Shown piece by piece: positions 51,974 through 62,747 of a stretch of DNA of 64,000 nucleotides. The first letter of the stretch is position 1, and each line of letters begins with the position of its first letter. The position numbers were made by a program, and so were the translations under genes. This DNA is from EB88 sp965199135 (GTDB lineage: Bacteria > Acidobacteriota > Terriglobia > Terriglobales > Acidobacteriaceae), in the NCBI GenBank assembly GCA_965199135.1, contig OZ240685.1, positions 2,666,001 to 2,730,000 on the forward strand, in the 5' to 3' direction. Below the pieces are notes generated by a model. It made no database searches. It had not been told where the DNA came from and saw nothing but the letters and a program-made list of their open reading frames with translations.

Positions 51974-54460
51974 ATGAAACAGGAAGTCACAGCTGAACTT
52001 GCCGGCGGCAAGCGGCTCACTTTTGAAACCGGCCGTATGGCCAAGCAGGCGCCTGGCGCCGCACTCGTCACCGAGGGTGACTCTGTTGTTCTCGCCACCG
52101 CAGTCGCTTCACCCGAGCCAAAGGAGGGGATTGATTTCTTTCCGCTCACCGTGGACTACCGCGAATACGCGTATGCGGGCGGCCGCATCCCCGGCGGCTT
52201 CATCAAGCGTGAAGGCCGTCCCAGCGAGAAGGAGATCCTGACCTCCCGCCAGATCGATCGCCCGATCCGCCCGCTGTTCCCGGAGACCTTCCGCAACGAG
52301 ACTCAGGTCATCGCGCTGGTGTTTTCGGCGGACAAGGAAAATGATCCCGACATCATCGGCATCAACGCAGCCTCGGCCGCGCTCGCACTCTCCGATATCC
52401 CCTTCAACGGGCCGGTCGGCGCAGTCCGCGTGGGCTACCTGGGCGGCGAGTACCGGATCAACCCGAGCTATGCCGAGCGCAAGGAAAGCTCGATCAACAT
52501 CACCGTGGTCGGCACGGCCGATGGCATCGTGATGATCGAATCTGGCGCGACCGGCGTCAGCGAAGACATCGTTCTCGGCGCAATCGACTTCGCGCATGTC
52601 GAGATCAAGAAGATCGTTGCAAAGATCAACGAGCTGGTCGGACTCGCCGGCAAGACCAAGCGGACTGTGGCTCCTGCAGAGCATGACGATGCCTACTTAG
52701 AGGCGCTGCGCACAAAGGTGGGCGATCGCCTGAAGGATGCAGTCGACACCGCCAAGCACGCGAAGACCGAGAGCTACGCGCTCGTGAAGCAGATCAAGGA
52801 TGAGCTCGCGGCCGATGTGAAGCAGCTGCCCTCCGATGAGCAGGGCGCGGCCAAGAAGAAGCTGGGCCACTACTATGAGTTGTTGCGCGAGCAGATCTTC
52901 CGGGAGCAGGTCACCAAGGATCGTATCCGCCCGGATCGTCGCGCTTTCGACCAGATCCGCCCGATCTCGATCGAGACCTCCGTGCTGCCGCGCACCCACG
53001 GTTCAGCGCTGTTTACCCGTGGCGAGACGCAGGCGCTCGTAACCTGCACACTCGGCACCGGCGATGACGCGCAGCGTCTTGAAACCTTCGAGGGTGAGCA
53101 GAAGAAAAAGTTCATGCTCCACTACAACTTCCCGCCGTTCTCTGTGGGTGAGACCGGCCGCATGACTGGCACTGGCCGCCGCGAAGTGGGCCACGGGGCG
53201 CTTGCGGAACGCGCGATCGCCGCGGTGCTGCCGAGCGAAGCCGAGAGCCCGTACGCGTACCGCATCGTCTCGGACATCCTCGAGTCGAATGGCTCGTCGT
53301 CGATGGCCTCGGTCTGCGGCGCAAGCCTTGCGCTGATGGACGCCGGGATCACCCTCAAGGGCTCGGTCGCCGGCATCGCGATGGGTCTCGTGAAGGAAGG
53401 CGACGACTACGCCATCCTGACCGACATCGCGGGCGCCGAAGATCACTACGGCGACATGGACTTCAAGGTTGCCGGCACGCGTGAAGGCATCACCGCGATG
53501 CAGATGGACATCAAGATCGGCGGCATCACTTCGTCGATCATGCGCGAGGCAATGGAGCAGGCCCGTCGCGGCCGTCTCTTCCTGCTCGACATCATGGACG
53601 CCCACCTGGATCACGCGCGTGAGATCAAGTCCAAGCATGCGCCGCAGATCAAGACGCTGCAGATTCCTGTGGACAAGATTCGCGACCTGATCGGGCCCGG
53701 CGGCAAGGTCATTCGCGGCATCATCGAGCAGACCGGAGTCAAGATCGACGTCGAAGACACGGGTCGTGTCAGCGTTGCGTCGAGCGATGCCGATGGTCTG
53801 GCGAAGGCGCTCGAGATCATCAATAACCTGACGGCTGTGCCTGAGATCGGCAAGGTTTACCTCGGCAAGGTGGTCCGCCTGGCAGAGTTCGGCGCATTCG
53901 TTGAGCTGTTCCCCGGCACCGACGGCCTGCTCCACGTCTCCGAGATCGCGGAGCACCGCGTCAAGGAAGTCAAGGATGAGCTGAAGGAAGGCGACCAGAT
54001 CCTGGTCAAGGTCCTCGGCATCGAAGGCAACCGCATCAAGCTCTCCCGTAAGTCGTTGTTGAAGGAGCAGCGTGAAAAGCTTGGCCTGCCGCTGCCGGCT
54101 GCTCCCGAGGGCGGACGCAGCGAGCGCCCGGAACGTGGCGAGCGCCCTGAGCCCGCATGGACCCCGGGGACGCCACGCGCCGAGCAGCAGCCGTCGAGCA
54201 ATGCCAGCACCATCACCATCGAAGGCGGCGAAGAGTTCGACGACTTCGACGGAACCGACGAGGGAGAAGAAGGCGAAGAACCGAACTTCAACCGCGAAGG
54301 AGCAGCCGTCGGCGCGCCGGTCGGCGACCGTCCGGCAGGTGCAGGAGCCAGCGCAGGTGGCCCGGCAGGTCAGCGGCGTCGTCGCGGTCGTGGTCGCGGC
54401 GGTCGTCCTGGTAGCGGCGGGCGCGGTCCTGGTCAGCCTGGCGGCGCAGGCCGCAGCTAG
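51974..54460 (+). CDS. pnp: Polyribonucleotide nucleotidyltransferase (PNPase)
   Basis: 3'-to-5' phosphorolytic exoribonuclease. 828 residues: two RNase PH-like domains, a KH domain (about KIRDLIGPGGKVIRGIIEQ), an S1 domain (GKVYLGKVVRLAEFGAFVEL) and a C-terminal tail from about 700. The tail holds an acidic GEEFDDFDGTDEGEEGEE segment and a final Arg/Gly-rich part. GAGGA lies six bases before the ATG. A terminator follows. Confidence 0.95.
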   Translation: MKQEVTAELAGGKRLTFETGRMAKQAPGAALVTEGDSVVLATAVASPEPKEGIDFFPLTVDYREYAYAGGRIPGGFIKREGRPSEKEILTSRQIDRPIRPLFPETFRNETQVIALVFSADKENDPDIIGINAASAALALSDIPFNGPVGAVRVGYLGGEYRINPSYAERKESSINITVVGTADGIVMIESGATGVSEDIVLGAIDFAHVEIKKIVAKINELVGLAGKTKRTVAPAEHDDAYLEALRTKVGDRLKDAVDTAKHAKTESYALVKQIKDELAADVKQLPSDEQGAAKKKLGHYYELLREQIFREQVTKDRIRPDRRAFDQIRPISIETSVLPRTHGSALFTRGETQALVTCTLGTGDDAQRLETFEGEQKKKFMLHYNFPPFSVGETGRMTGTGRREVGHGALAERAIAAVLPSEAESPYAYRIVSDILESNGSSSMASVCGASLALMDAGITLKGSVAGIAMGLVKEGDDYAILTDIAGAEDHYGDMDFKVAGTREGITAMQMDIKIGGITSSIMREAMEQARRGRLFLLDIMDAHLDHAREIKSKHAPQIKTLQIPVDKIRDLIGPGGKVIRGIIEQTGVKIDVEDTGRVSVASSDADGLAKALEIINNLTAVPEIGKVYLGKVVRLAEFGAFVELFPGTDGLLHVSEIAEHRVKEVKDELKEGDQILVKVLGIEGNRIKLSRKSLLKEQREKLGLPLPAAPEGGRSERPERGERPEPAWTPGTPRAEQQPSSNASTITIEGGEEFDDFDGTDEGEEGEEPNFNREGAAVGAPVGDRPAGAGASAGGPAGQRRRRGRGRGGRPGSGGRGPGQPGGAGRS

Positions 54461-54499
54461 CGGCAGGAGCCGTACTCGCTAGGACCGTTCTACGAAATG

Positions 54500-54530
54500 G
54501 GGCTGCGCGCAAGCGCGGCCCTTTCTCTTT
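54500..54530 (+). terminator. Rho-independent terminator after pnp
   Basis: GGGCTGCGC (54500-54508) pairs with GCGCGGCCC (54513-54521) with one G-T pair around a GCAA loop, followed by TTTCTCTTT. Confidence 0.88.
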
Positions 54531-54703
54531 GCCCCCACAGCCATCACGGAGACTTCATCCCGAAGGCAGCTGTTATCCCGAGGGCAGTATCCTCCCGACA
54601 CAGCCGTCGTCCTCAGCGCTCATGTCTTCGTCGGCCTCCCGGAACAGGGGTGACGTTCGCTGGTCGCCGAGGCGTGTTGCTCCCGAGGAGCTACGATCGC
54701 AGA

Positions 54704-55612
54704 GTGCGCCTCCGTGCCATCGCTCTCCTTCTGCTAGCAAGCCTTCTCTGGGGATCCGGGTGGATCGTCAGCCCGATGCTCGGGCAGATCGCCTCGCCCT
54801 TTGCTGCGAGTGCCGTTGTGTTTGGGCTCGCGGGCCTGGCACTGCTTCCACTTGCAGCAGTCCTGCGACCACCGGAGGCAGCAGCGCAGGCGGTCCCCCT
54901 TCGCACGAGCGTCTTCCTGGGCATGCTGTTGCTGACCGTGCCGGCCGCGCTGCTCACGCTCGCAGGCCAGCACGGCATCGCCGGTTGGACGCCGCTGCTC
55001 TATGCCGCCATGCCGCTGCTGCTTACCCTGGTGAGCGGCGCCTGGTCACCGGCGATGATCCTGGCCATCGGCCTGGTTCTTGTCCTGCTGAATGGAACCG
55101 TCCCGCTCGAGATGCAGAAGCTGCCGTGGGTCCTCGTGGCCCTGGCGGCCGTGGCGTCGCAGGCCTGTGCCTTGCACCTGGCCGCGGGAATGTTGCCGAA
55201 GCGTTCGCTGCGGCAGCTCGCAGGGAGCCTCATGCTGCAGCTTGCAAGCGCCAGCGTGGTGCTGGCGCTGCTAAGCCTCTTCCTCGATCCCCACCCGCGG
55301 ATCGCCCCGGTGGCGCAATGGTCCGCTTTGCAGTTCAGCTCATTGGCTCTGCTGAGTGTCTTCGGCACAGCCGGGGCATACCTCCTGCTGCTGTGGCTCC
55401 TGGCACGTACCGTCCTGAGCCCCGCAGAGATCGCGACCACGCAATGGCTTCAGACGCTGATCACAGTCGTCGAGAGTGCTCTCTTTGCCCACTACCTGCC
55501 ACCGCCGCTTTCACTGATCGCTGCCGCAGTTCTCCTGGGATGTGTTGCGACTGTCCTCAGAGGAGGCATCACCGAGGAGGCTATTACACTGCGTGGTTCC
55601 TCCCCGCAGTAG
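54704..55612 (+). CDS. EamA/DMT family transporter
   Basis: 302 residues with about ten transmembrane helices, Leu/Ala-rich, in the drug/metabolite transporter superfamily. The first helix LLLLASLLWGSGWIVSPMLG carries the family WGS pattern, and two five-helix halves can be made out. The substrate is not predictable. The GTG at 54704 begins just before helix one. Upstream in-frame starts add unconserved residues. GAGGAG is about 14 bases upstream, a loose fit. Confidence 0.75.
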   Translation: MRLRAIALLLLASLLWGSGWIVSPMLGQIASPFAASAVVFGLAGLALLPLAAVLRPPEAAAQAVPLRTSVFLGMLLLTVPAALLTLAGQHGIAGWTPLLYAAMPLLLTLVSGAWSPAMILAIGLVLVLLNGTVPLEMQKLPWVLVALAAVASQACALHLAAGMLPKRSLRQLAGSLMLQLASASVVLALLSLFLDPHPRIAPVAQWSALQFSSLALLSVFGTAGAYLLLLWLLARTVLSPAEIATTQWLQTLITVVESALFAHYLPPPLSLIAAAVLLGCVATVLRGGITEEAITLRGSSPQ

Positions 55613-55653
55613 CGCACTTGCCAACGCGAGGGAGCTGCGTACACTTACAAGCC

Positions 55654-56064
55654 ATGAGTGCCTGCTTCTACATCGTCGTAGAGGGCGAAGACCCCGGGTA
55701 CGACATCTTCGTCAATGGCCACATGCTGGCGCGGCATGAGGCGGAGTTGGAGCAGCTGGCTCGCTCGCTCGACGTGCAGCCGCTGCTCGAGTTCTTCTCG
55801 GCCGATCGCAACTCGATGGCGATGCTGCTGGAGCAGGGAGCTGGCGACGAGGCGTGGACCAATGCGCTGCCCGCACCGCAATGGTATGCGCCGACGGACG
55901 GGCTCGGGACCGTACGTGCCTTGCTGACTCACGTGGAGCAGCACGCGGCAAGCTTCGGTGAGAGTACCGGTTCGCTGGTGCAGGAACTTCGCGAGTACCA
56001 GACCGTGCTCGAGAAGACGACCCGGTACGGTCTGCGGTGGCACCTCGCCGTCAGCTGGGACTAG
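55654..56064 (+). CDS. Protein of unknown function
   Basis: 136 residues, acidic and helical, beginning MSACFYIVVEGEDPGYDIFVNGHMLARHEAEL. There is no signal peptide or membrane segment. I recognise no catalytic motif; the pattern of a compact helical cytosolic protein is all that can be seen. It follows the EamA gene by 41 bases. Its TAG stop shares CTAG (56061-56064) with the DinB-like gene on the other strand. Confidence 0.6.
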   Translation: MSACFYIVVEGEDPGYDIFVNGHMLARHEAELEQLARSLDVQPLLEFFSADRNSMAMLLEQGAGDEAWTNALPAPQWYAPTDGLGTVRALLTHVEQHAASFGESTGSLVQELREYQTVLEKTTRYGLRWHLAVSWD

Positions 56065-56543
56065 CGACGGGCCTGGAGCTGCTTGCGCAGGAAAACAGCC
56101 TGACCCAGGTGGTAGCTGGTGTGGTCGGCGGCGAGCATGAGCTCGCGCAGGATCGTCTGCCCCGTGCCCCACGGGATTTTTGCGAAGAGATCGACCTCCG
56201 GGTCTTCGGCAAGCGCGATCAGGGACCCGAGCGACTCTTTCAACCCTGCAAGCGATTGCTTCGCAGCATCCGCGGAGTCCGGGGTTTCCGCACCGGGCCA
56301 GTAGTCCTTCGGCCAGTCAGGTGTGACGTATTTCGGATTCGTTGCAAAAACGTAAAGATCACGGGCGGCGATGCGCGTGTGTTCGAGTAACTGGAAGAGA
56401 GTGTGTGGAGCGCCCGAGATCGTAGCGCCCCACTCGCTGTCCTCTACATCGTCGAACGCAGCAGCAAGATCAAGATGAGCGCTGCGGAGCTCAAGCAGCT
56501 CCACCAGCTGTATCCGTAACAGTGCCAGTTGCGAATCATCCAT
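56061..56543 (-). CDS. DinB-like helical bundle protein
   Basis: 160 residues. A four-helix-bundle pattern with possible metal ligands: His in FQLLEHTRIAARDLYVFA near the middle and the pair in LAADHTSYHLGQAVFLRKQL near the end, as in DinB/YfiT metal-dependent proteins, some of which transfer thiols. Function is unknown. The ATG at 56543 is preferred because upstream residues are arginine/tryptophan-rich and unconserved. Confidence 0.8.
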   Translation of the reverse strand: MDDSQLALLRIQLVELLELRSAHLDLAAAFDDVEDSEWGATISGAPHTLFQLLEHTRIAARDLYVFATNPKYVTPDWPKDYWPGAETPDSADAAKQSLAGLKESLGSLIALAEDPEVDLFAKIPWGTGQTILRELMLAADHTSYHLGQAVFLRKQLQARR

Positions 56544-56568
56544 CGTCGCCACCCCCTTCGAGCCGAAT

Positions 56569-57846
<1,278 letters not shown>

Positions 57847-57947
57847 GTAGGTTCTGCTTGCTCCTCGACCTCCAGTCTAATTGCCGTGCCCTCGCTCTAC
57901 CTGCGGAAGCGAGGGGCAGGAACAAGGGAGTACACTGGTGCGCGTCT

Positions 57948-59603
57948 ATGCGCATCCGACTTCTGCTCGCCGCTGCTGCCGTCCTCTCGCTTTCGCATAC
58001 CGCGCCCCTACCCGCACAATCCATGAACTCTGCTGCGACCACACCTGTCTCGCTCAAGACCCCGATGGGTGAACTTGAAGGAAAAGTGCAGGACACCCCC
58101 GGGGGTCCAGCGCATGCGTTTCTCGGGATCCCGTATGCTGTGCCCCCGGTCGGCCCCCTGCGCTGGAAGCCTCCGGTCGCCGCAGCGAAGTGGAGCGGCA
58201 AGAAAGACGCGACCAACTTCGGCTCGCGCTGCATCCAGCCCTCGCTCTACGACGACATGTTCTTTCGCGATCCCGGCGGAAGTGAAGACTGCCTCACGCT
58301 AAACGTCTGGACGCCGGCCGATGCAAAGCCCGGCAAGAAGCTGCCGGTGATGTTCTGGGTTTACGGCGGCGGCTTCACGACCGGTGGAACATCGGAACCC
58401 CGCCAGGATGGTGCACACCTCACGACCAAGGGTGTGATTGTGGTCACCTTCAACTATCGGCTCGGCATCTTCGGCTTCTACACTCACCCGGAGTTGGCTG
58501 CCGAATCGCCGGAGCATGCATCCGGCAACTACGGGCTGCTTGATGCCGTGGCTGCCCTGCAGTGGGTCAAGGAAAACATCAAGGCATTCGGCGGAGATCC
58601 GGAGAACGTGACAATCTTCGGCGAGAGCGCGGGGTCATTCGCGGTAAGCTCCCTGATGGCTTCGCCGCTTGCGCATGGTCTCTTCACGCATGCGATCGGC
58701 GAGAGCGGCGGTGCGTTTGGTGGCCCCACGCTTCGGTATCAGCCGCTTGCGCAGCGCGAAGAGCGGGACGCGGACTTTGCACGGACCCAGCTCCATGCCG
58801 ACTCGCTGGCGGCCCTGCGCGCCTTGCCTGCCGATCAACTGCTGGCAGCCGCGACGGCTGCGATGAAGAAGCCGGGCGGTGGCTTCGGTCCCGACATCGA
58901 CGGCTACTTCCTGCCACAGTCGCCTTCCGACATCTTTGCTGCGGGCAAACAGAACGACGTGCCGATGATTGCTGGCTGGAACCACGACGAGGGCGGCAGC
59001 GGCAAGGCTCCGCTGATCATCACGCCGACCGGCGGCTCCAACGCCGCGACCACCGGCGATCAGCCCTCGGATCTTGAGCGTCTGAAGGAAACCGCCACCA
59101 AGGATTTCGGCGCACACGCTGAGCAGTTCCTGCAGGCTTTCCCGGCGACGACGAACGAGCAGGCACTCGAGCGGCTGCAGCAGTATGCAACAGACCGCTT
59201 TATCGCCTATGGCACCTGGAGCTGGCTCGAAGCGCAGACGCAGACAGGGAAGGCCCCTGCTTACCGCTACCGCTTCGACTTGGTGCCACCCCCGGACCCG
59301 GCGCGGCCAAACCGTTTCGGCGTCTTCCACTCCGACGATATCGAGTACGTCTTCGGCAATCTCGACTCGCGCAAAGGCATCGCCTGGACACCGGCGGATC
59401 GCGCCATGAGCGAGGAGATGATGTCCTACTGGTCGAACTTCGCGAAGACCGGCGACCCGAATGGCGGCAGCCTGGTGAAGTGGCCGGTCTACGCACCTGC
59501 GTCTGGTTCGCAGGTGCTCTACCTCAACCAGCCGACTCACGCCGAGAAGGACCCGCTACGCGATCAGTTCCTCTTCCTCCAGACCGCGTACAGCCACCAG
59601 TAG
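57948..59603 (+). CDS. Secreted type B carboxylesterase
   Basis: 551 residues with a signal peptide ending near PLPAQS. The alpha/beta hydrolase family B hallmarks are FLGIPYAVPPVGPLRWKPP, EDCLTLNVWTP, the oxyanion motif YGGGF and the nucleophile elbow GESAGS. The Glu and His of the triad would be in the later NHDEGGSG and HSDDIEYVFGN regions. It should cleave esters outside or in the periplasm. The ATG at 57948 is preferred since it starts the signal peptide; GGGAG is rather far upstream. Confidence 0.88.
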   Translation: MRIRLLLAAAAVLSLSHTAPLPAQSMNSAATTPVSLKTPMGELEGKVQDTPGGPAHAFLGIPYAVPPVGPLRWKPPVAAAKWSGKKDATNFGSRCIQPSLYDDMFFRDPGGSEDCLTLNVWTPADAKPGKKLPVMFWVYGGGFTTGGTSEPRQDGAHLTTKGVIVVTFNYRLGIFGFYTHPELAAESPEHASGNYGLLDAVAALQWVKENIKAFGGDPENVTIFGESAGSFAVSSLMASPLAHGLFTHAIGESGGAFGGPTLRYQPLAQREERDADFARTQLHADSLAALRALPADQLLAAATAAMKKPGGGFGPDIDGYFLPQSPSDIFAAGKQNDVPMIAGWNHDEGGSGKAPLIITPTGGSNAATTGDQPSDLERLKETATKDFGAHAEQFLQAFPATTNEQALERLQQYATDRFIAYGTWSWLEAQTQTGKAPAYRYRFDLVPPPDPARPNRFGVFHSDDIEYVFGNLDSRKGIAWTPADRAMSEEMMSYWSNFAKTGDPNGGSLVKWPVYAPASGSQVLYLNQPTHAEKDPLRDQFLFLQTAYSHQ

Positions 59604-59605
59604 CG

Positions 59606-61168
59606 TTAGCTGGCCGGGTGCCACGGGGTACCCGGCCGGGACACGGCGTACATCTCGCGACCGATCTCGTTGAACAGCGCAAACCGGTCATCTCCGACCT
59701 TGTACAGGTCGAAGTGCGTCCGACCAGGGATGTAGGTGAAGTGTGGCTCGGCACCGAGCTTCGTGAGCCGCGCCTCAAAGAGGTGGGCTGCTCCATCCAG
59801 ATAGAAGGTATCGGCCGTGCCCACGTACAGGTGGATGCGCCCCTTTAGCAAGGCCCCGCGCTCCGCCCAGTGCTGCTCCGTGTCATAGGCGAGATCGTAA
59901 TGATCGTGCCAATACTGGACGACACCTGGGTAGACCGCGCCGGTCACGCGATCGAACATCGGCTCCGGGGCGCCGCTCGCACTTTTTGGCGAAAACACCC
60001 ACTCAAATGAAGCGACCTGGCCGCCATAGGGCCCCAGAACCTCTTCAATCTTCGAGAACTGCTCAAAGGTTGCAACGACCTTGCCGTCCATGCGCATGAT
60101 CGGTGTCGCGGCTCCCGAGGCGTTGTGGTAGACGTTTGCGTGTTCGGCATACAGGTTCGAACCGGTGAAGTCGTGGAAGTCGCTTGGGTCGGGTGAGGTC
60201 GACCAGGTGCCGCCGAACACATTCGGGTAGTTCACCTCAAGCTGCAGGCTGGCCCAGCCGCCGCTGGAGTGGCCGTTCAGAAGCCTGCCGTTGGGCTTCG
60301 CATCCATGTGGTACTTCTGCTCGATCGCCGGGATGAACTCCGTCGTCAGCGCTTGGCCCCAGGGCCCGTTGTTCACCGAGTCCGCAAACTCGTGGGTGCC
60401 TTCAGCGATCGACTCATCGAGCATTACCCAGATCATCGGCGGCATCTTCTTCGCTTCCATGCGGTGCCGTATGTCCATGCCGCTCGCTAGTGAATACGGG
60501 AGGTTGCCGCCAAAGCCATGGGTCCAGTAGGCAGTCGGGTAGCGGGTGCGGCTTTTTGGGTCGTACCCCGGCGGCAGGATCACCCAGGCATTGATCGCGG
60601 TCGGCTTGCCCCAGAAGCGGCTGAGCGCGGGACTTTCGAAGTGGAAGAGCTCCGCCACCCCGGGCTGCCCGGCGACGTGCATCGCTGCTGCCTGCCGCGC
60701 GCTGACCTCCGGATGATGGTCGAGCGTGAGTGTGGGTTCGGCGCTTCCGCCCAGCGCCCCGGAAACTACGGGGCTTTCCCAGTCAGACCCGGTCCGGCCA
60801 CTGTAGTTGTAGGAGTGGTCCACATCGAGAACCGCCTGCATCTCCCACTCGCCGTGCTGTGCCTGGCTGAAAGCCTTCGGGTACGCCAGCGTGTCCGCAT
60901 CGATCTCGACCGACGCGCCTGGCGCAAGGTCATGAACCTCCTGGGCCGCGACCCAGGTGTCGGCGGGGTGGAACTCCTCAATGTCCACACTCTTGTCGCC
61001 GTGCCCCTGCTTCATGAAGAGCAGGAGCCGACCGCTGACCGGTTCGGAGAGGGAGGAGGTGACACGGAAGACCACCGGCGTATGTTGCTGCGCAAGAAGC
61101 GCTGCAGAGAAGCATGCCAAGGCACAGAAGAGCACCGACGTGTTGATGGAAGTCCTCGAGAAAGCCAT
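59606..61168 (-). CDS. Secreted esterase of the alpha/beta-fold esterase D/feruloyl esterase type
   Basis: 520 residues with signal peptide ending near AALLAQQH. About the first 180 residues after it are a beta-rich N-terminal part. The esterase domain has INAWVILPPGYDP, a tryptophan-rich YWTHGFGG, and the nucleophile elbow Ser in LLNGHSSGGWASLQL; the likely His is in TYIPGRTHFDLY. This is the esterase D/S-formylglutathione-hydrolase-like type that includes feruloyl and acetylxylan esterases. Specificity is unknown. Convergent with the carboxylesterase gene. Confidence 0.8.
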   Translation of the reverse strand: MAFSRTSINTSVLFCALACFSAALLAQQHTPVVFRVTSSLSEPVSGRLLLFMKQGHGDKSVDIEEFHPADTWVAAQEVHDLAPGASVEIDADTLAYPKAFSQAQHGEWEMQAVLDVDHSYNYSGRTGSDWESPVVSGALGGSAEPTLTLDHHPEVSARQAAAMHVAGQPGVAELFHFESPALSRFWGKPTAINAWVILPPGYDPKSRTRYPTAYWTHGFGGNLPYSLASGMDIRHRMEAKKMPPMIWVMLDESIAEGTHEFADSVNNGPWGQALTTEFIPAIEQKYHMDAKPNGRLLNGHSSGGWASLQLEVNYPNVFGGTWSTSPDPSDFHDFTGSNLYAEHANVYHNASGAATPIMRMDGKVVATFEQFSKIEEVLGPYGGQVASFEWVFSPKSASGAPEPMFDRVTGAVYPGVVQYWHDHYDLAYDTEQHWAERGALLKGRIHLYVGTADTFYLDGAAHLFEARLTKLGAEPHFTYIPGRTHFDLYKVGDDRFALFNEIGREMYAVSRPGTPWHPAS

Positions 61169-61195
61169 GAAAAGGAGCCTAACAGCAGGCGTTCC

Positions 61196-61645
61196 TCAAC
61201 GCGGCATCGCCATGCTCAGAACCGCCCAGCGCAGCACAAGCACCGCACGCAGGCTCCACGCGACCGTGCGGATCCAGTTCGTCGCTACCAGCCGGTGGAT
61301 GATCGGCGCCGAGTAGCCGCCCTGCAACTGGTTGTGGAGCGGCACCTGGATCAGCCCGGTCGACAGCCAGATCACGGCCACCAGGGCTGCTCCCGCCCAC
61401 GCTTCCAAGAAGGAAACAGAAGCAGGGCGAAAGCGTGCGAGGAGCAGAAGCCCGGCCGTCGCGAGTTCAAGAAGCATCAGTGGTGCGACCACGTACGTTG
61501 TGCGGTCGGCATGTGCAGCTTCATACGCTTGAAAAAACCCTGGCCCCACTTTCAGAAAAAGCGGGTAATGCACGATCTGCACGAACCAGATCAGACCGAA
61601 CATGGCTAGGGTGGAGAGAAGCTGGAAGGGCAGGAGCAGGCGCAT
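61196..61645 (-). CDS. Small membrane protein of unknown function
   Basis: 149 residues with four hydrophobic segments. The sequence WFVQIVHYPLFLKVG in the first part and HADRTTYVVAPLMLLELATAG in the second, with conserved-looking His residues, resembles DUF1772-type small membrane proteins, but I am not certain. The ATG at 61645 is chosen because the next upstream start (61696) would overlap the murQ terminator. Confidence 0.65.
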   Translation of the reverse strand: MRLLLPFQLLSTLAMFGLIWFVQIVHYPLFLKVGPGFFQAYEAAHADRTTYVVAPLMLLELATAGLLLLARFRPASVSFLEAWAGAALVAVIWLSTGLIQVPLHNQLQGGYSAPIIHRLVATNWIRTVAWSLRAVLVLRWAVLSMAMPR

Positions 61646-61663
61646 GGCGGGTCTGATGCGAGC

Positions 61664-61691
61664 AAACAAAAGCGCGGGCCGGGGCCCGCGC
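61664..61691 (-). terminator. Rho-independent terminator after murQ
   Basis: GCGCGGGCC (61672-61680) pairs perfectly with GGCCCGCGC (61683-61691). Read on the minus strand, the stem is followed by CTTTTGTTTG. Confidence 0.85.
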
Positions 61692-61711
61692 ATCATTTGC
61701 GATGGAGAGAC

Positions 61712-62674
61712 TTAGAGGTCGAGGGTGGAATCCTCGATCGCTCGGCGGACGTTGCCATCTGAGCGAGCGAGCCTGCGCACAGCCTCCTGCTTATCCACCG
61801 CAGCCTTGAGCATGACGAGCGCGACAGGGACGCTGCGGCCGGCGCTCTTGATCACACTGACTGCTTCGTCGCGGCTCACCGCGCAGGCACGCTTGAGGAT
61901 CGAGATGCCACGCTCGACGAGCTTGGAGTTCTGCATGTGAACGTGAACCATGAGGTTCTCGTACACGTAGCCGAGTCGCGTCATGGCGCCGGTGGTGATC
62001 ATGTTCGTGATCATCTTTTGCGCCGTGGCGGCCTTCATGCGGGTGGAGCCCGAGATCACCTCGGGGCCGACGTCGGCGATGATGACAATATCGGCTGCGT
62101 TCGCGATCGGCGTGTTGTGGTTGCAGGTGATACAGGCTGTCTTTGCGCCCTGCGTGCGCGCATAAGCCACCGCGGCCACCACGTACGGCGTACGCCCACT
62201 GGCAGAGAGGCCGATGACGACATCTTTGCGCGAGGGCCGACGGCGGGCGATGTCGCGTTGCCCGAGTTCCTCGGAGTCCTCGTTTACCTCGACCGGCGAG
62301 GCCAGCGCCTTGGGCCCGCCCGCCATGATGTACTGGATCGAGTGGGGATCATTCGAGAAGTACGGTGGGCACTCGCATGAGTCCAGCGCGGCGATGCGCC
62401 CGCTTGAGCCGGCGCCGATATAGATGAGCCGACCGCCCTCGCGTAGCGAACGGGCCACAGAGTCGATGACCTGGGCGATCTCGGGAAGCGCCTTCTTCAC
62501 CGCCGCCGCTACCTTGGCGTCTTCGTGGTTGATGATGCGTGCTATTTCAAGGGCTGACTTTGTGTCGAAACCTTCGGAGGCTTCGTTGGAGCTCTCGGTG
62601 GTCAGCTTGTGAATCGGAAGCTCGTCACGATTCTCGCGGGGTACATCGAGTGGTGCCTGCGTCGTAGTGGCCAT
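61712..62674 (-). CDS. murQ: N-acetylmuramic acid 6-phosphate etherase
   Basis: Splits MurNAc-6-phosphate to GlcNAc-6-phosphate and D-lactate, so it recycles cell-wall sugar. 320 residues of the SIS-domain family: LTTESSNEASEGFDTKS, YIGAGSSGRIAALDSCECPP with the catalytic Glu region, and VIGLSASGRTPYV. The ATG at 62674 fits the family start; an upstream ATG at 62740 adds unconserved residues. The upstream beta-lactamase-fold gene is on the same strand, 73 bases away. Confidence 0.93.
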   Translation of the reverse strand: MATTTQAPLDVPRENRDELPIHKLTTESSNEASEGFDTKSALEIARIINHEDAKVAAAVKKALPEIAQVIDSVARSLREGGRLIYIGAGSSGRIAALDSCECPPYFSNDPHSIQYIMAGGPKALASPVEVNEDSEELGQRDIARRRPSRKDVVIGLSASGRTPYVVAAVAYARTQGAKTACITCNHNTPIANAADIVIIADVGPEVISGSTRMKAATAQKMITNMITTGAMTRLGYVYENLMVHVHMQNSKLVERGISILKRACAVSRDEAVSVIKSAGRSVPVALVMLKAAVDKQEAVRRLARSDGNVRRAIEDSTLDL

Positions 62675-62747
62675 CGTTTTCTCTTCGCCTTCGTGCACCT
62701 CGGATTGTAAGCCTTCGCCTATACATTGCGCATGTGTCAAAGAGCGT

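Noticed and set aside
54556..54587. Two similar 14-mers (catcccgaaggcag, tatcccgagggcag) before the EamA gene
   Set aside because: Only two imperfect copies, no dyad symmetry, and near the pnp terminator; could be chance.
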